Shown one piece after another: positions 16,601-24,636 of a stretch of 63,720 nucleotides of DNA. The notes under the pieces are model-generated. The model did no database searches, was not told the DNA's origin, and was given only the letters and a program-made list of their open reading frames with translations. Location of the stretch: contig JAGCRI010000130.1 in the NCBI GenBank assembly GCA_017964755.1, positions 1 to 63,720 of the forward strand, in the 5' to 3' direction. Position 1 is the first letter of the stretch, and every line of letters starts with the position of its first letter. This DNA is from Bacteroidales bacterium (GTDB lineage Bacteria; Bacteroidota; Bacteroidia; Bacteroidales; WCHB1-69). A program made the translations under genes and the position numbers.

Positions 16601-18665
16601 TTACAGAATCGAACATCGAAATAATGGTGGTTGCAATACCATTCGTTGCAGATGATAAATTAGATCCTATTGTATTCCAATCAATGGCATTAAACCACGA
16701 ACTGATTGTTGTTCCAATTTTCTTTCCAAGCTTGTCCCATGTACCGTTTTCATCAAACTTTTTAAGAAATCCGTCAAGTGTTTCAGTAACAACTTGAATT
16801 GGTGCTGCTACTGCTTTCCCAAAAGATTCTGCGTCAAAATTCTCCGCAAGGGAATCGAATGCAGTTGCAATATTTGAACCAAATTTTTCCCACTCGGTAT
16901 TATCTACAAAGTTATTTATGGTATCGGTGATTTCCTTTAATCCTTTTGAGAATGTCCGTCCAATAGCTTCCCAATCAACGGTGTCATTCAAGCTATTAAA
17001 AGCCAATGCAAATTTTGTTCCAAGTTCGGAAATGTCAAATTTATCAATAAATGTTTCAATTGTGTATGTGATGGTGTTTAATCCATCACCAATAGTTTGT
17101 CCGATTAAAGGCCAATCTATAGTATCAATTAATGAATTAAATGCCCTTGAAGTATTATCAATAAATGTTGTTATTTTTTCGCCAACATTATCCCATTTAA
17201 CAGCTTCATCTATTTTGGAAACAATGCTATTAATTTTCTCACCAATAAGCTGGCCTATTGCTTCAAAGTCTTCATTTTCCCACGCTTCTCTTAAAGCTCT
17301 CGCAAAATCAGCGACCGAAGATGACGGATCAATTAATTCTTCGGTAAATGCAGCTCCACCGCCCGCTGCCGAAGCAGCGTCAGCCGCATCCTGCGATTGA
17401 ATAACAACTAATTTATCATATTCAGCTAACTGTTTTGCAGCTTTCTTTGCGGCATTTCCAGTATCTTCAATACTTTCAGCATAACTTTCCGCTGGTTTAA
17501 TAGCCTTATAGATATACTTCTGACCAGTTAGTGTTGCAAAAAATGAACCAACAGCATTTGCCGCGTTAATAAATAAATTTAAAATCCTAATAATTATGGG
17601 CTCTACAATAGTAATTATCGGCTGCAAAGCAGTGGCAAGGCTATTTTTAAACTGCGAAAACGTATTTGTTATATTGCTCATCGTCTTATTGAACGACGAA
17701 GATTGCTGAGCGAGATTCTGAAAAGCGTCAGAAGCATAACCGCGTAATTTTCTAAATAACGCAAATAAACCACGAACACCCAGACCATATTTAATAAGCA
17801 TTTTTAAACCGTGTTTTATGCTCTTATTAGATGAGCCGAATGTATCTTTAATTTTCGATTTTAATTTAGAGAACGCTGATTTTACTTTTTCTATAGCTGA
17901 TTTTACGGATGAAATTGCTTTTTTAACAGCATTAAATGCTTTTACACCTATATTTTTAAATGTTCTTATAGCCGATATAGTGAGTTGAATTCCCTTTTTA
18001 ATTCCGCTGATAGCAATAGATGCTACCATCATAACTTTACTGAATTTTCCCGCAGCAGCTCCCGCGCCCTTAACGAAATTTGATAATTTCGCAGTTCCTG
18101 CAGCGGCTTGTTGTGTATTACCCGATATTTGATCGAATTTATTAGCAAGTTGTTCTCCCTTTTGTGTAGCAAAACTCAGTTGAGTAGTAATGTTTGAAAC
18201 TTGTTCTGAATCAGCAAATTTAAAAGCGCCTCCAGATTCTTCAAGCTCTCGTTTTTTATTTTCAACTTGTTCAATCTTATCAATAACTTTGTCAAATTCA
18301 GCATTAAGTTTTTCACGATATTTTTCCATTCCGGGCTGATTAACAAAATCATCGCTTAATTTTCGTGATAACTCTTCAGATTTATCCGCAAGTGTTTTAA
18401 GCTCATCCTCTAATTTTTTATATTCATCTGTCGGAACTTTTGTGTTTTCGAGTTCACGTAATTTCTTTTGTAATTTTTCTATTTGAGATCCAGATTTTTG
18501 AAGCTGTAATTCCATCTTTTCGAGTTGTGGATTTCCTTTTGCAGCTCCAGAATCTAATATATCTTTTAATCTTTTCTTGACATTTTGAGCCTGTCTTTTA
18601 ACACTTTCTGTGTCAAATTTAAAAGATGCGGAAAGTCTAATATCACCGTCTACAGACTGCGGCAT
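13683..18665 (-). CDS. Tail tape measure protein
   Basis: A 1,660-residue protein. Residues 20-180 are a coiled coil, followed by hydrophobic segments (about 200-240 and 340-370). A long array of imperfect repeats of the type DWxxIG....I....FLDxxD occupies the middle (about 460-900). About ten tandem repeats of the type GWExIKDKTATLTxxxKExxxGxFDKIKS follow (about 1080-1350). The C-terminus carries the typical IPHLAKGSVIPPNRQF tail. At about 1.5 A per residue this predicts a tail near 250 nm. It sets tail length and is ejected with DNA. Confidence 0.95.
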   Translation of the reverse strand: MPQSVDGDIRLSASFKFDTESVKRQAQNVKKRLKDILDSGAAKGNPQLEKMELQLQKSGSQIEKLQKKLRELENTKVPTDEYKKLEDELKTLADKSEELSRKLSDDFVNQPGMEKYREKLNAEFDKVIDKIEQVENKKRELEESGGAFKFADSEQVSNITTQLSFATQKGEQLANKFDQISGNTQQAAAGTAKLSNFVKGAGAAAGKFSKVMMVASIAISGIKKGIQLTISAIRTFKNIGVKAFNAVKKAISSVKSAIEKVKSAFSKLKSKIKDTFGSSNKSIKHGLKMLIKYGLGVRGLFALFRKLRGYASDAFQNLAQQSSSFNKTMSNITNTFSQFKNSLATALQPIITIVEPIIIRILNLFINAANAVGSFFATLTGQKYIYKAIKPAESYAESIEDTGNAAKKAAKQLAEYDKLVVIQSQDAADAASAAGGGAAFTEELIDPSSSVADFARALREAWENEDFEAIGQLIGEKINSIVSKIDEAVKWDNVGEKITTFIDNTSRAFNSLIDTIDWPLIGQTIGDGLNTITYTIETFIDKFDISELGTKFALAFNSLNDTVDWEAIGRTFSKGLKEITDTINNFVDNTEWEKFGSNIATAFDSLAENFDAESFGKAVAAPIQVVTETLDGFLKKFDENGTWDKLGKKIGTTISSWFNAIDWNTIGSNLSSATNGIATTIISMFDSVNWTEMGSTLATGFDTLISGIDGEKIGTALAAPIESINQSLNGFLQQFKENGTWSTAGTKIAQVINSWFSGINWKTIRENITLSIDGIIQSIESLFDETRWSDIGYDLSEIVNGFLNVDWSNVGETIGKGIAGALNTVTSFLDGVDFQKLGKDVVDLILGIDWKAIFKSAGSLLSTALTSALDIVIGLVKEFDFADFLSTLVGSILGFVGSINWSGLVSKLSELLGALVSKLLTAPFNVGVDIGNFVINLIGKIKDWFEDKKSEWDEAGISIWEGIFQGIWNGIKNIGKWIKENIFDPFIQGFKDAFGIHSPSTVMAEMGGYLLDGLKQGLGNLWEAVKGKFTDLLNGIKSWFSDKKQDLIDAWNGFKDGIGNITATIKGKIDETFDRAREAWNGIKDKVSTLTAEAKEKVTGAIQKLKDGWEIVKDKTATLLAEAKEKTAGAIQTIKNAWDSIKDKTVQLVANVIDGVKNGIGVGIEKLKSGWEFVKDKTATLTAYAKEGASAIFDKVKSGWEIIKDKTATLTTGIKETASGAFDKIKSGWESIKDRTATLTTNVKETATGIFDKIKSGWDVIKDKTATITTGIKEATTGTFDKVKSGWDAIKDKVATLTTKVEQTKDNAFSEVQKGWDAIKDKTVSLKASYDTAKETVSGWWSKTKKWFNGGDENTDRSFSIGGTFEAAKSTVSGWWTKTKDWFNGGNGGESKDNRKFNVGAAFGATQKGVSAWWTDKVQKWWGDKKRLGVGAKQTTTKQDIKDWWQAIKDKWATKSLKVQGEMEVDKINFTKPAQQQLATVATYSSGQVKTNYTAAVAASGGLFNTGQLILAREAGPELIGTIGSKTAVVNNRQIIAGIARAVYSANREQSILLRRQNALTRVQTTAIRNQQLGQVKIPHLAKGSVIPPNRQFLAMLGDQRSGTNVEAPLSTIEQALQNVLNRMSGTNAPIILQLDGKQIAKVVWSESDKRYKQTGKAYA
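14700..15420 (-). repeat. Tandem repeats inside the tape measure gene
   Basis: Roughly 100-120-bp units, each encoding a variant of the motif GW.IKDKTATLT.... Copies are well conserved at protein level and vary in DNA. Such arrays can change tail length by recombination. Confidence 0.8.
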
Positions 18666-18667
18666 GC

Positions 18668-19267
18668 TTAAACCTCCTTTTTACTATTATTATTCCAAAT
18701 TTCTACAATCAGTTCCTCGTCTTCTTTTTCATGAACAGATTTTGAATCCCAGATGAAATATTCTGGATTTTCATTCTTAAATTTTAATTCTTCTTTTTCA
18801 AGTTTTTTTCCAGCTTTTATTTTATATCGAACACTAACAATAGCATTCCAAGCGGAATCATGGATTTCGGAATAATATCCCATAAATGTCCACCAATGAA
18901 GATAATCAAGTGTTCTGATTTCTTTTTGTGCAACGGCATTAACTGCGCCTGCAATTAATTGTTGATCCTTCTCCCAATCTACAAGTATATAATTTGTTCT
19001 ATTTCCAAATGTTTCTTGACCGCAATTAAAGAACCACATCATTTTTTGTGCTGCTTCTGTATAATGATTACCAAAAATTTCAAATACATCCACTGGGTCG
19101 GTAATTTCAGCATAAAAAATAGTTAAGCTGGATAATACCCTACCAGTGTCATCCAGCTCAACTGAGTTAAGTTCCCTAAAGCAATCCAACACCATTCGGA
19201 AGTCCCCGTTATTTCGTATGGCGTGTAATTTGCCGCCTATCTCTAATTGTGTTGGAAGCTCAAACAT
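18668..19267 (-). CDS. Gp15-like tail assembly protein
   Basis: A 199-residue protein opening FELPTQLEIGGKLHAIRNNG, with a following DFRMVLDCF segment, which matches the Gp15 family of Firmicutes phages. It lies between the small chaperone gene and the tape measure gene, the usual place of the second tail assembly chaperone. The two genes are separate (stop at 19271, start at 19267) with no slippery site evident. Confidence 0.85.
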   Translation of the reverse strand: MFELPTQLEIGGKLHAIRNNGDFRMVLDCFRELNSVELDDTGRVLSSLTIFYAEITDPVDVFEIFGNHYTEAAQKMMWFFNCGQETFGNRTNYILVDWEKDQQLIAGAVNAVAQKEIRTLDYLHWWTFMGYYSEIHDSAWNAIVSVRYKIKAGKKLEKEELKFKNENPEYFIWDSKSVHEKEDEELIVEIWNNNSKKEV

Positions 19268-19270
19268 AAT

Positions 19271-19750
19271 TTATTCCTTTGAAGTTTTATCAATTTTGCC
19301 GATATATTTTTCGGTATGTTTTCTGATCTTTTCATTCTGTGCTTTCAATTCTTTTGAGAATTGTTTTTCATAAATTGTTGAAAAGACATCATTTAGTTTT
19401 TGAAATCTAAAATCACCGTCAATTAAATCGATCATAGTTCCGTGCGGAACAACAACTTCGCTGAAATTTGTATCATACAAAATATCAAATTGATTTCTAA
19501 TAACATCATCAAGTTTTTTTAATGCTTCCCCGAGTTTAACAACATCAAAATCATCTTTTTCCATTTCTGTATTTTGGAAATCTTCAAATTCTTGGAATGC
19601 TGCGGTAACAGTCTGATCAAAATCACCTAATCTTGAAAAAATACCCATGTCATTCGTATTTAATTCAAGAACCCTGTTTTCGTCACCATCAATTGTAAAC
19701 TTTTTTCTGCTACTGACATCAATATTGATGTTTTGAATTTTTTCTGCCAT
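19271..19750 (-). CDS. Tail assembly chaperone
   Basis: A 159-residue acidic, helical protein between the major tail protein and the Gp15-like gene, which is the standard place for the first tail chaperone that coats the tape measure. Its ribosome binding and start region reads AAGGAGGAAACTGAAATG, sharing 18 identical bases with the distal-tail gene and complementary to the predicted small RNA. Confidence 0.75.
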   Translation of the reverse strand: MAEKIQNINIDVSSRKKFTIDGDENRVLELNTNDMGIFSRLGDFDQTVTAAFQEFEDFQNTEMEKDDFDVVKLGEALKKLDDVIRNQFDILYDTNFSEVVVPHGTMIDLIDGDFRFQKLNDVFSTIYEKQFSKELKAQNEKIRKHTEKYIGKIDKTSKE

Positions 19751-19781
19751 TTCAGTTTCCTCCTTAAAATATCTCTAATTA

Positions 19782-20342
19782 TTATGCCGACGCTTTGCTG
19801 AATTCAAAATCGTCTGCGATTTTATCAACGGTACCTTCCACGATGTCATTCGAGAAGTGAACTTCAAGCGGCATGGAAACATAAGTGCTACCACCGATAG
19901 AGGTCGGGAAGATGGAGCAGTTCTTATGTTTAACGGTGTAAAATTTCCCGTCTTCCGAGCCAGAAGTTGTAACAGGAGTTCCATTAACTAACCAAACAGT
20001 AATGACATAAATGTCAAATCTCTGGTTATAGGCGTCGATATCGTTTTTAAGAACAGCTTCCGTTAGATAGTCGTGCAGGCCACTACCGCCAAGAATGTAG
20101 CTGGGATCAAGTGTCTGCTGAGGCTCAGTCTTTTCCACGTCGGTATAAGTGTTGCCGCGAATATCAGTTGTAGTATTAATATCGGGGTTGAATTCAATCG
20201 AGCTATCTTCAGTACGGGCACCAAGAATCTGCTTATTCGGACGTTCGCCAGTAGTTTGATCCGGAGTACCCCAAGCTGCCGCCGTCACGAGAAGTTTACG
20301 CTGTGCGCGCTGGCCGCTGGTAAGGGATGAAGTAAGAGCCAT
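19782..20342 (-). CDS. Major tail tube protein
   Basis: A 186-residue protein. Its size, beta-rich sequence with GGSTYVSMPLEVHFSNDIVEG, and position between the minor capsid/tail completion gene and the tail chaperone all fit the siphovirus tail tube protein. TTTATAAAGGAG precedes the start. Confidence 0.85.
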   Translation of the reverse strand: MALTSSLTSGQRAQRKLLVTAAAWGTPDQTTGERPNKQILGARTEDSSIEFNPDINTTTDIRGNTYTDVEKTEPQQTLDPSYILGGSGLHDYLTEAVLKNDIDAYNQRFDIYVITVWLVNGTPVTTSGSEDGKFYTVKHKNCSIFPTSIGGSTYVSMPLEVHFSNDIVEGTVDKIADDFEFSKASA

Positions 20343-20356
20343 AAATCATTTCTCCT

Positions 20357-20839
20357 TTATAATCTAATATTGCTTTTTGAAATGTCTAAATAATCGACCA
20401 CAATTGTGATGCTATATTTAGCAAGCGCCGGTGTTAAAGTCGTGTCAACACTATTCAAGGCGGGCGTGTTTGTAGATACATCAATACTATCAATAATGCA
20501 GTCGGGACCAAAGTCAGGAAAATTCTGAGAATCGTTCTGCTCAGTGACCCAATCAATAATTGCTTGTACATCCAGTAATTCCTCTTTATTTTCATTAGGA
20601 TAACCAGAAATTTTTGCTAATGCTTGATATGTAATCGACCGATAGTCGTAAATAGTAAATGTATATCTCTTTAAAACGCTCCCGTCAATGTAAGGCTGGT
20701 TTATTACCTTATCAACCGGAACAATCATAAGTTGTTTTGCATTGTCCTTTGCTTCTGAAAAGTTAAAAAACAAAGGATTTTGCTGAATTTGCGGGCAATT
20801 ATTAAGATAGTCAATAATTGCTTGATATTTATCAACCAT
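20357..20839 (-). CDS. Minor capsid / tail terminator protein (Minor_capsid_3-like)
   Basis: A 160-residue protein of the A118/TP901-type connector cluster, third in the order Minor_capsid_1, 2, 3. The family acts at the head-tail joint, probably as tail terminator. It overlaps the preceding gene by 8 nt. Confidence 0.75.
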   Translation of the reverse strand: MVDKYQAIIDYLNNCPQIQQNPLFFNFSEAKDNAKQLMIVPVDKVINQPYIDGSVLKRYTFTIYDYRSITYQALAKISGYPNENKEELLDVQAIIDWVTEQNDSQNFPDFGPDCIIDSIDVSTNTPALNSVDTTLTPALAKYSITIVVDYLDISKSNIRL

Positions 20840-21323
20840 ATAATTCTCTTGCCCTTCTCAATAAAATTTGCTTAACTTGTTCTTTGAACTCATCGCCGTG
20901 CTCTCGCATCATAGCTTTATCCCATTCAGCAGATGCTTGAGTATGAACATTTGTGCTGTATTGAATGCGCCGCCCGGTTGGATGCTTTGAACCTTTTCCG
21001 GGAGGGCTTCTCCATCCAACTATAATTCCATTTTCGATAATTGGAATATTCGGACCATAAACTTCGCCGATATATTGATAGTGTGCGTAACTGCCGCCGT
21101 CTCCGGATCCAGCATAATATCTGACATATTCGGGAGTTATTTCTATTTGTGTACTCAATAATCCGGTTTCGCCATACGGTACATAAGGATCGCACATTTT
21201 AGCAAGAAGCTTGTGAACGGCAAGCATTGTTTTTTCATCCACTAATGCTTCTAATTTGTGGCTAAGTGCTTGAGCATCTATATCAACATTCACAGTTGAT
21301 ACGAAATCACTCATATCATTCAC
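20832..21323 (-). CDS. Minor capsid protein 2-like (head-tail connector)
   Basis: A 163-residue protein with the family segment DPYVPYGETGLLSTQIEITP followed by YAHYQYIGEVYGPN, typical of Minor_capsid_2 (HK97 gp10-like) proteins. Start at 21323; an in-frame ATG three codons later is also possible. It overlaps both neighbours. Confidence 0.85.
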   Translation of the reverse strand: MNDMSDFVSTVNVDIDAQALSHKLEALVDEKTMLAVHKLLAKMCDPYVPYGETGLLSTQIEITPEYVRYYAGSGDGGSYAHYQYIGEVYGPNIPIIENGIIVGWRSPPGKGSKHPTGRRIQYSTNVHTQASAEWDKAMMREHGDEFKEQVKQILLRRARELYG

Positions 21324-21768
21324 CCCTCACCAAATAATGAGGAATACAGCGAGCCGTTCCCGTGTTATTAGCTACGCTTTGAATTCTAATGCAGCCCTGT
21401 AGGTCTTTATACTTGTTAATCAAGTCTGTTGACCTGTGTCCAGAAGCATATTCGTCAATTAAATCAGTAACATTTCCAAGCACAATTATATCGCCAGTTC
21501 CAAGCGTAAAATAGTTATTCTTATCATTCAACGATTCCCACACATAACGCTCTTTAAAGCGTTTATTTTGTGGAATTCGACAAATCGTAGTATTTGTTTC
21601 TAATACTGTGCTCCCGATTGTTAGCTGATTTCCTTCATACGCCCAAAAGCAGTTTGGTATATTATACCGATACCATACAACAATGTTGCTCACTTTATCT
21701 TCATTGCGATTGTAGACAGTGATTTCTTTTTCCCACCACGGCGGAGTGTAAGTCATTTGATCACTCAT
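21316..21768 (-). CDS. Minor capsid protein 1-like (head closure)
   Basis: A 150-residue protein beginning MSDQMTYTPPWWEKEITVYN, the expected sequence style for Minor_capsid_1 (head closure, PF10665-type). Its position between the connector adaptor and Minor_capsid_2 agrees. Confidence 0.8.
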   Translation of the reverse strand: MSDQMTYTPPWWEKEITVYNRNEDKVSNIVVWYRYNIPNCFWAYEGNQLTIGSTVLETNTTICRIPQNKRFKERYVWESLNDKNNYFTLGTGDIIVLGNVTDLIDEYASGHRSTDLINKYKDLQGCIRIQSVANNTGTARCIPHYLVRGE

Positions 21769-22186
21769 CTAAATACATCCCCCGAAACAGTAATTCTTGA
21801 CCTGCACTGTTTGTAACTCCTTGAAGATATCTGCCAAGAATATCTTGGGATTCTGCTTTTTTTGCTGCATAGATTTCACTGGCACTCATTACGTTATAAC
21901 TGATAGACACGCCATCGTTTGACTGACTTGAAATCCCTGTTGTTAAAGAACTTTCATTGTCACTCATTGTAGGGCTTGCAAAAAGCTCCTGCTGTTCTCT
22001 TGCATATTCAATTAGCTTAAACATACAAAATTTTACAGCTTCTGGAATATCTTCTTCTGCCTCGTTTTTAAGCCTACCAAAGGTATATCTATCAAGCAAT
22101 AATCTGGCTTCGAGTTCAGCAAGCGGAAAATTAGGTGCGTCTAATTGACCTCCCCAAGTCGCGTATTCTTCGAATGTAAGATACAT
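21761..22186 (-). CDS. Head-tail connector adaptor
   Basis: A 141-residue helical protein starting MYLTFEEYATWGG, typical of gp6/gp15-like adaptor proteins that dock under the portal. ATG at 22186 is preferred over the start three codons upstream because of its AGGGGGGTGCG ribosome binding region. It follows the capsid genes. Confidence 0.75.
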   Translation of the reverse strand: MYLTFEEYATWGGQLDAPNFPLAELEARLLLDRYTFGRLKNEAEEDIPEAVKFCMFKLIEYAREQQELFASPTMSDNESSLTTGISSQSNDGVSISYNVMSASEIYAAKKAESQDILGRYLQGVTNSAGQELLFRGMYLDE

Positions 22187-22202
22187 TAGACGCACCCCCC
22201 TG

Positions 22203-22442
22203 TTAATCTTTCTTTTTCAGCTTCTTGATTTCTTTTTTCAAGTCATCAAGCTGCTGCTTATATTTGTCAACCTCAGCCCGCGCTTCCAAATACATCTTCG
22301 TTAGTTGTCCAGTATCTTTTGGCAATGCCTTTTCAATGACTTTTCCTTTATCATCGAGGATGTCATATCCTTGATCTTTATAATACTGCTTATCCTGTTC
22401 ATGCACCCGCAAGCGCACGTTTCCTCGCCTGACAATAATCAT
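22203..22442 (-). CDS. Small head-region protein with C-terminal coiled coil
   Basis: A 79-residue protein with a beta-type N-terminus (IIVRRGNVRLRVHEQDKQYY) and a Lys-rich coiled-coil C-terminus. Located between major capsid and adaptor genes; probably a minor head component. Function not assigned. Confidence 0.65.
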   Translation of the reverse strand: MIIVRRGNVRLRVHEQDKQYYKDQGYDILDDKGKVIEKALPKDTGQLTKMYLEARAEVDKYKQQLDDLKKEIKKLKKKD

Positions 22443-22458
22443 CTCAAGTCACTCCGTC

Positions 22459-23394
22459 TTAGGCTTCCGTAATGTTGAACTGAATTGCGCCAGCCTTCTT
22501 GTTAAGAATAAACACATCTTCGAAGGATTCCTCATAGTAGTAATATTTGCCATTCGTTACAGCCGAAGGAGCATCCAACGATGCGAAGGTATAGCTAACC
22601 GGAGTAATAACAGCAAGCGGATGAATCAGCATCAGGTTAATCTGCGCTGCGCCGTCTGCCGGTGCCCAACCTTCCGTGAACTCGTACTCAGTCTTCATCA
22701 GCGTAGACGGAACAGGAACAATCTCGACCTGATCCAATCTGTTCACACGTCTATCAATTGCATTCGGACCGGAGGAAACATCAATCGAACGACTAATTTT
22801 CTCGGCTTCCTTCAGCAGATAATTGACTTCATGCGTGACATACAGGATACGACCATTGGCAGGAACCCGTTCATTATCCATCTTGAGCATCAGCGCGTCA
22901 AATTCCGCAAGCACTGTCTGAATAGTGAGTTCCGTGGTACTCGCTTCTCTCGCAGATCCGGTCTCCGGATCAGTGGTTGTAAGCCAGTCAGTATAGATTT
23001 TACTGACAGTATAGGCATCCATTTCCGGGAACTTCTGTTCCTCGTTAAATACCTGAGTGATATTGCTAATCGATGCAACAAGGTTCGTTTCATCAATATC
23101 GCGCGGATGAACAAGAGTAGACCATTTACGCTCGTTAGAAAGCGTTTTCGCCTCCCATGCGTTGTCATAGTTTCTCGCTGCCTGCGCAATAGAATCGCGG
23201 TCTGCCGCAACTCGACCCGTCGTGCGGATAGACGGGATTTCAATCGTCTTTGCGTTTACCCAACGATAACGACCGTTGTTAGGCGTGTTATAAAGTGCGC
23301 CAAAATTAAGCGTATATGGGAAAGCCTGAGAAAGTGCTCTGCCATATTCAGTTGCATAATTAAGCTTTGCGTTAATACCAGTTCCAGTAGGCAT
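22459..23394 (-). CDS. Major capsid protein (HK97 fold)
   Basis: A 311-residue protein directly downstream of the scaffold gene, with the size and composition of A118-type major capsid proteins: an N-terminal arm, RYRWVNAKTIEIPSIRTTG, an E-loop/P-domain region around WSTLVHPRDIDETN, and the A-domain segment GRILYVTHEVNYLL. AAAGGAG ribosome binding site. Confidence 0.88.
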   Translation of the reverse strand: MPTGTGINAKLNYATEYGRALSQAFPYTLNFGALYNTPNNGRYRWVNAKTIEIPSIRTTGRVAADRDSIAQAARNYDNAWEAKTLSNERKWSTLVHPRDIDETNLVASISNITQVFNEEQKFPEMDAYTVSKIYTDWLTTTDPETGSAREASTTELTIQTVLAEFDALMLKMDNERVPANGRILYVTHEVNYLLKEAEKISRSIDVSSGPNAIDRRVNRLDQVEIVPVPSTLMKTEYEFTEGWAPADGAAQINLMLIHPLAVITPVSYTFASLDAPSAVTNGKYYYYEESFEDVFILNKKAGAIQFNITEA

Positions 23395-23407
23395 ATTTCA
23401 TTCTCCT

Positions 23408-24061
23408 TTATTCTTTTTTAGCGTGCAGCGGCGTGAAATTAAAACTGAACTCGCCACCGCTCTTTGTGATAGATTCTGTTCCATTTGTAGAATTGACAAA
23501 AGATGGTTGTTTAGTTGTATTCTTTGGCTGCTCGACAACAAAAGCATCTGCATTTTCTTTTGTGTAAGCTGCGAGATAATCCTCACCGCCAATGATTTTA
23601 CCGTCTTGAACTTCTGGATCCTTTGCCAACATGTAATTTGTGAAATCTCTCTTAGCAGCATTAGATGTAAATTTCTTCGTACCTACGAAATCGCGCACCG
23701 CAAACTCTTTTGCTTGCTTCTTGAGCTGAGCATTAAGATTATCGGTTTCAGTCTTATATTTCGTCTGCCATTCCCCAATCTGTTTTTCAAGGTCAATTGC
23801 TTTTTGAGCATCGCCGTTATTCTTTTTTAGATCATCCTGTAACTTTGAAATATCTGCATCTCTTGCCTGTAAATTGCCTTTAAGAGTATCAATCGCTGTA
23901 TCTTTCGCCTTTAAATCATCCTCATATTTCCTTTTGGAAACATAATTCCCGTCGGCAAGGTTTACAGCTTTAATTCCCTTATTTTTACAGGCCGCTTCAA
24001 ACTGCTCATAGGTCAAAGAACCATTTTCTGCTGCTGTAAAAAGTTCTTTCAAAAACTCCAT
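23408..24061 (-). CDS. Capsid scaffold protein (GP20-like)
   Basis: A 217-residue protein with N-terminus MEFLKELFTAAENGSLTYEQ, a long charged coiled coil (about 50-125) and an Asn/Ser/Thr-rich C-terminus. This matches phage minor structural GP20/scaffold proteins, which sit just upstream of the major capsid gene and guide head assembly. Confidence 0.88.
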   Translation of the reverse strand: MEFLKELFTAAENGSLTYEQFEAACKNKGIKAVNLADGNYVSKRKYEDDLKAKDTAIDTLKGNLQARDADISKLQDDLKKNNGDAQKAIDLEKQIGEWQTKYKTETDNLNAQLKKQAKEFAVRDFVGTKKFTSNAAKRDFTNYMLAKDPEVQDGKIIGGEDYLAAYTKENADAFVVEQPKNTTKQPSFVNSTNGTESITKSGGEFSFNFTPLHAKKE

Positions 24062-24171
24062 TTTCTTCCTCCAAAAACATTCTTTTATATCTGCATAAAT
24101 TTATATAGCCGCATAGCAGTTATGCGGAATGAATGTTGCGCCTTTTTAAATGTTGTTCCGCTCAACTATAA

Positions 24172-24453
24172 TCAAGAGCATTTCAACTCTCTAATATCTT
24201 CTTTAATATCAACGATTTGCTGCTTAATTGCCGGAATTTCAACGGCAAAATTATTGTGCTGTCTAACTTCTCTTGTTAAATTATCAATTTTAGTGTCTGT
24301 CACCGCAGTGTATTTTTCAAACTGTGTTGCAAGAGCATTTGTCATGGTATCTCTTGTTGTTCTGTTAGACGCGCGGACGCCAAGATACGTTAAAATACCT
24401 GTTACAACAACTGCAATTGCGGAAATAACTGAAACAATAATAGAAGTGTCCAT
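24172..24453 (-). CDS. Membrane protein with coiled coil, holin/XhlA-like
   Basis: A 93-residue protein with an N-terminal membrane segment (about residues 4-24) followed by a coiled-coil containing KIDNLTREVRQHNNFA, a layout seen in XhlA-like and holin-associated phage proteins. ATG at 24453 follows AGGAGGAAGATC. Upstream ATG codons in the same frame would read through a terminator hairpin and are unlikely. A 7-bp hairpin (CCGCATA/TATGCGG, about 24110-24128) lies downstream before the scaffold gene. Confidence 0.65.
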   Translation of the reverse strand: MDTSIIVSVISAIAVVVTGILTYLGVRASNRTTRDTMTNALATQFEKYTAVTDTKIDNLTREVRQHNNFAVEIPAIKQQIVDIKEDIRELKCS

Positions 24454-24481
24454 GATCTTCCTCCTAAAAGGTATTCGCAAA

Positions 24482-24534
24482 GAAAAAAGAGTATACGCGA
24501 ACAAGGCGGTTGCAACCTTATTCACATATACTCT
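24482..24534 (-). terminator. Long-stem terminator ending the predicted small RNA
   Basis: About 19-bp stem: AGAGTATATGTGAATAAGG pairs with CCTTGTTCGCGTATACTCT, the mismatched positions being G-U pairs on the minus-strand RNA. The stem is followed by TTTTTTC. It lies between the promoter at 24586-24614 and the gene at 24172-24453. Confidence 0.85.
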
Positions 24535-24579
24535 TCCGACGGAGGAAACTGAAATGAAAACAGACATTTCTATTTCCTA
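24482..24579 (-). ncRNA. Predicted small RNA with anti-ribosome-binding-site segment
   Basis: A consensus promoter and a strong terminator enclose about 98 nt. The 5' part contains CATTTCAGTTTCCTCC (24541-24556), the exact complement of GGAGGAAACTGAAATG. That sequence is the ribosome binding site and start codon of two tail genes (starts at 13667 and 19750). The 3' part is the terminator hairpin. This is the layout of a trans-acting antisense small RNA. On the plus strand the same bases look like a ribosome binding site and ATG for a 23-residue ORF, which is a competing explanation. Confidence 0.55.
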
Positions 24580-24585
24580 TAAGTT

Positions 24586-24614
24586 ATTATATACTATTTT
24601 AACGAAAAAGTCAA
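24586..24614 (-). promoter_or_regulatory. Sigma70-type promoter inside the late region
   Basis: TTGACT (24609-24614), 17-bp spacer, TATAAT (24586-24591). It is the only member of the repeated promoter family found inside the structural genes, just after the minor capsid gene. Confidence 0.85.
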
Positions 24615-24636
24615 TACTTTTTTAAAAATTTATTCA

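Noticed and set aside
18668..19750. Programmed frameshift between the two tail chaperone genes
   Set aside because: The downstream gene has its own start and ribosome binding site after the upstream stop, and no slippery heptamer is evident near the end of the first gene.
22621..23421. 266-codon plus-strand ORF opposite the major capsid gene
   Set aside because: No ribosome binding site, Arg/Cys-rich composition typical of antisense shadows, and the capsid gene on the other strand is clear.
24541..24625. Plus-strand 23-residue ORF with perfect ribosome binding site (ATG at 24554)
   Set aside because: It would be the only plus-strand gene, has no plus-strand promoter, and its bases are explained by the minus-strand promoter and small RNA. 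Kept as a competing explanation.
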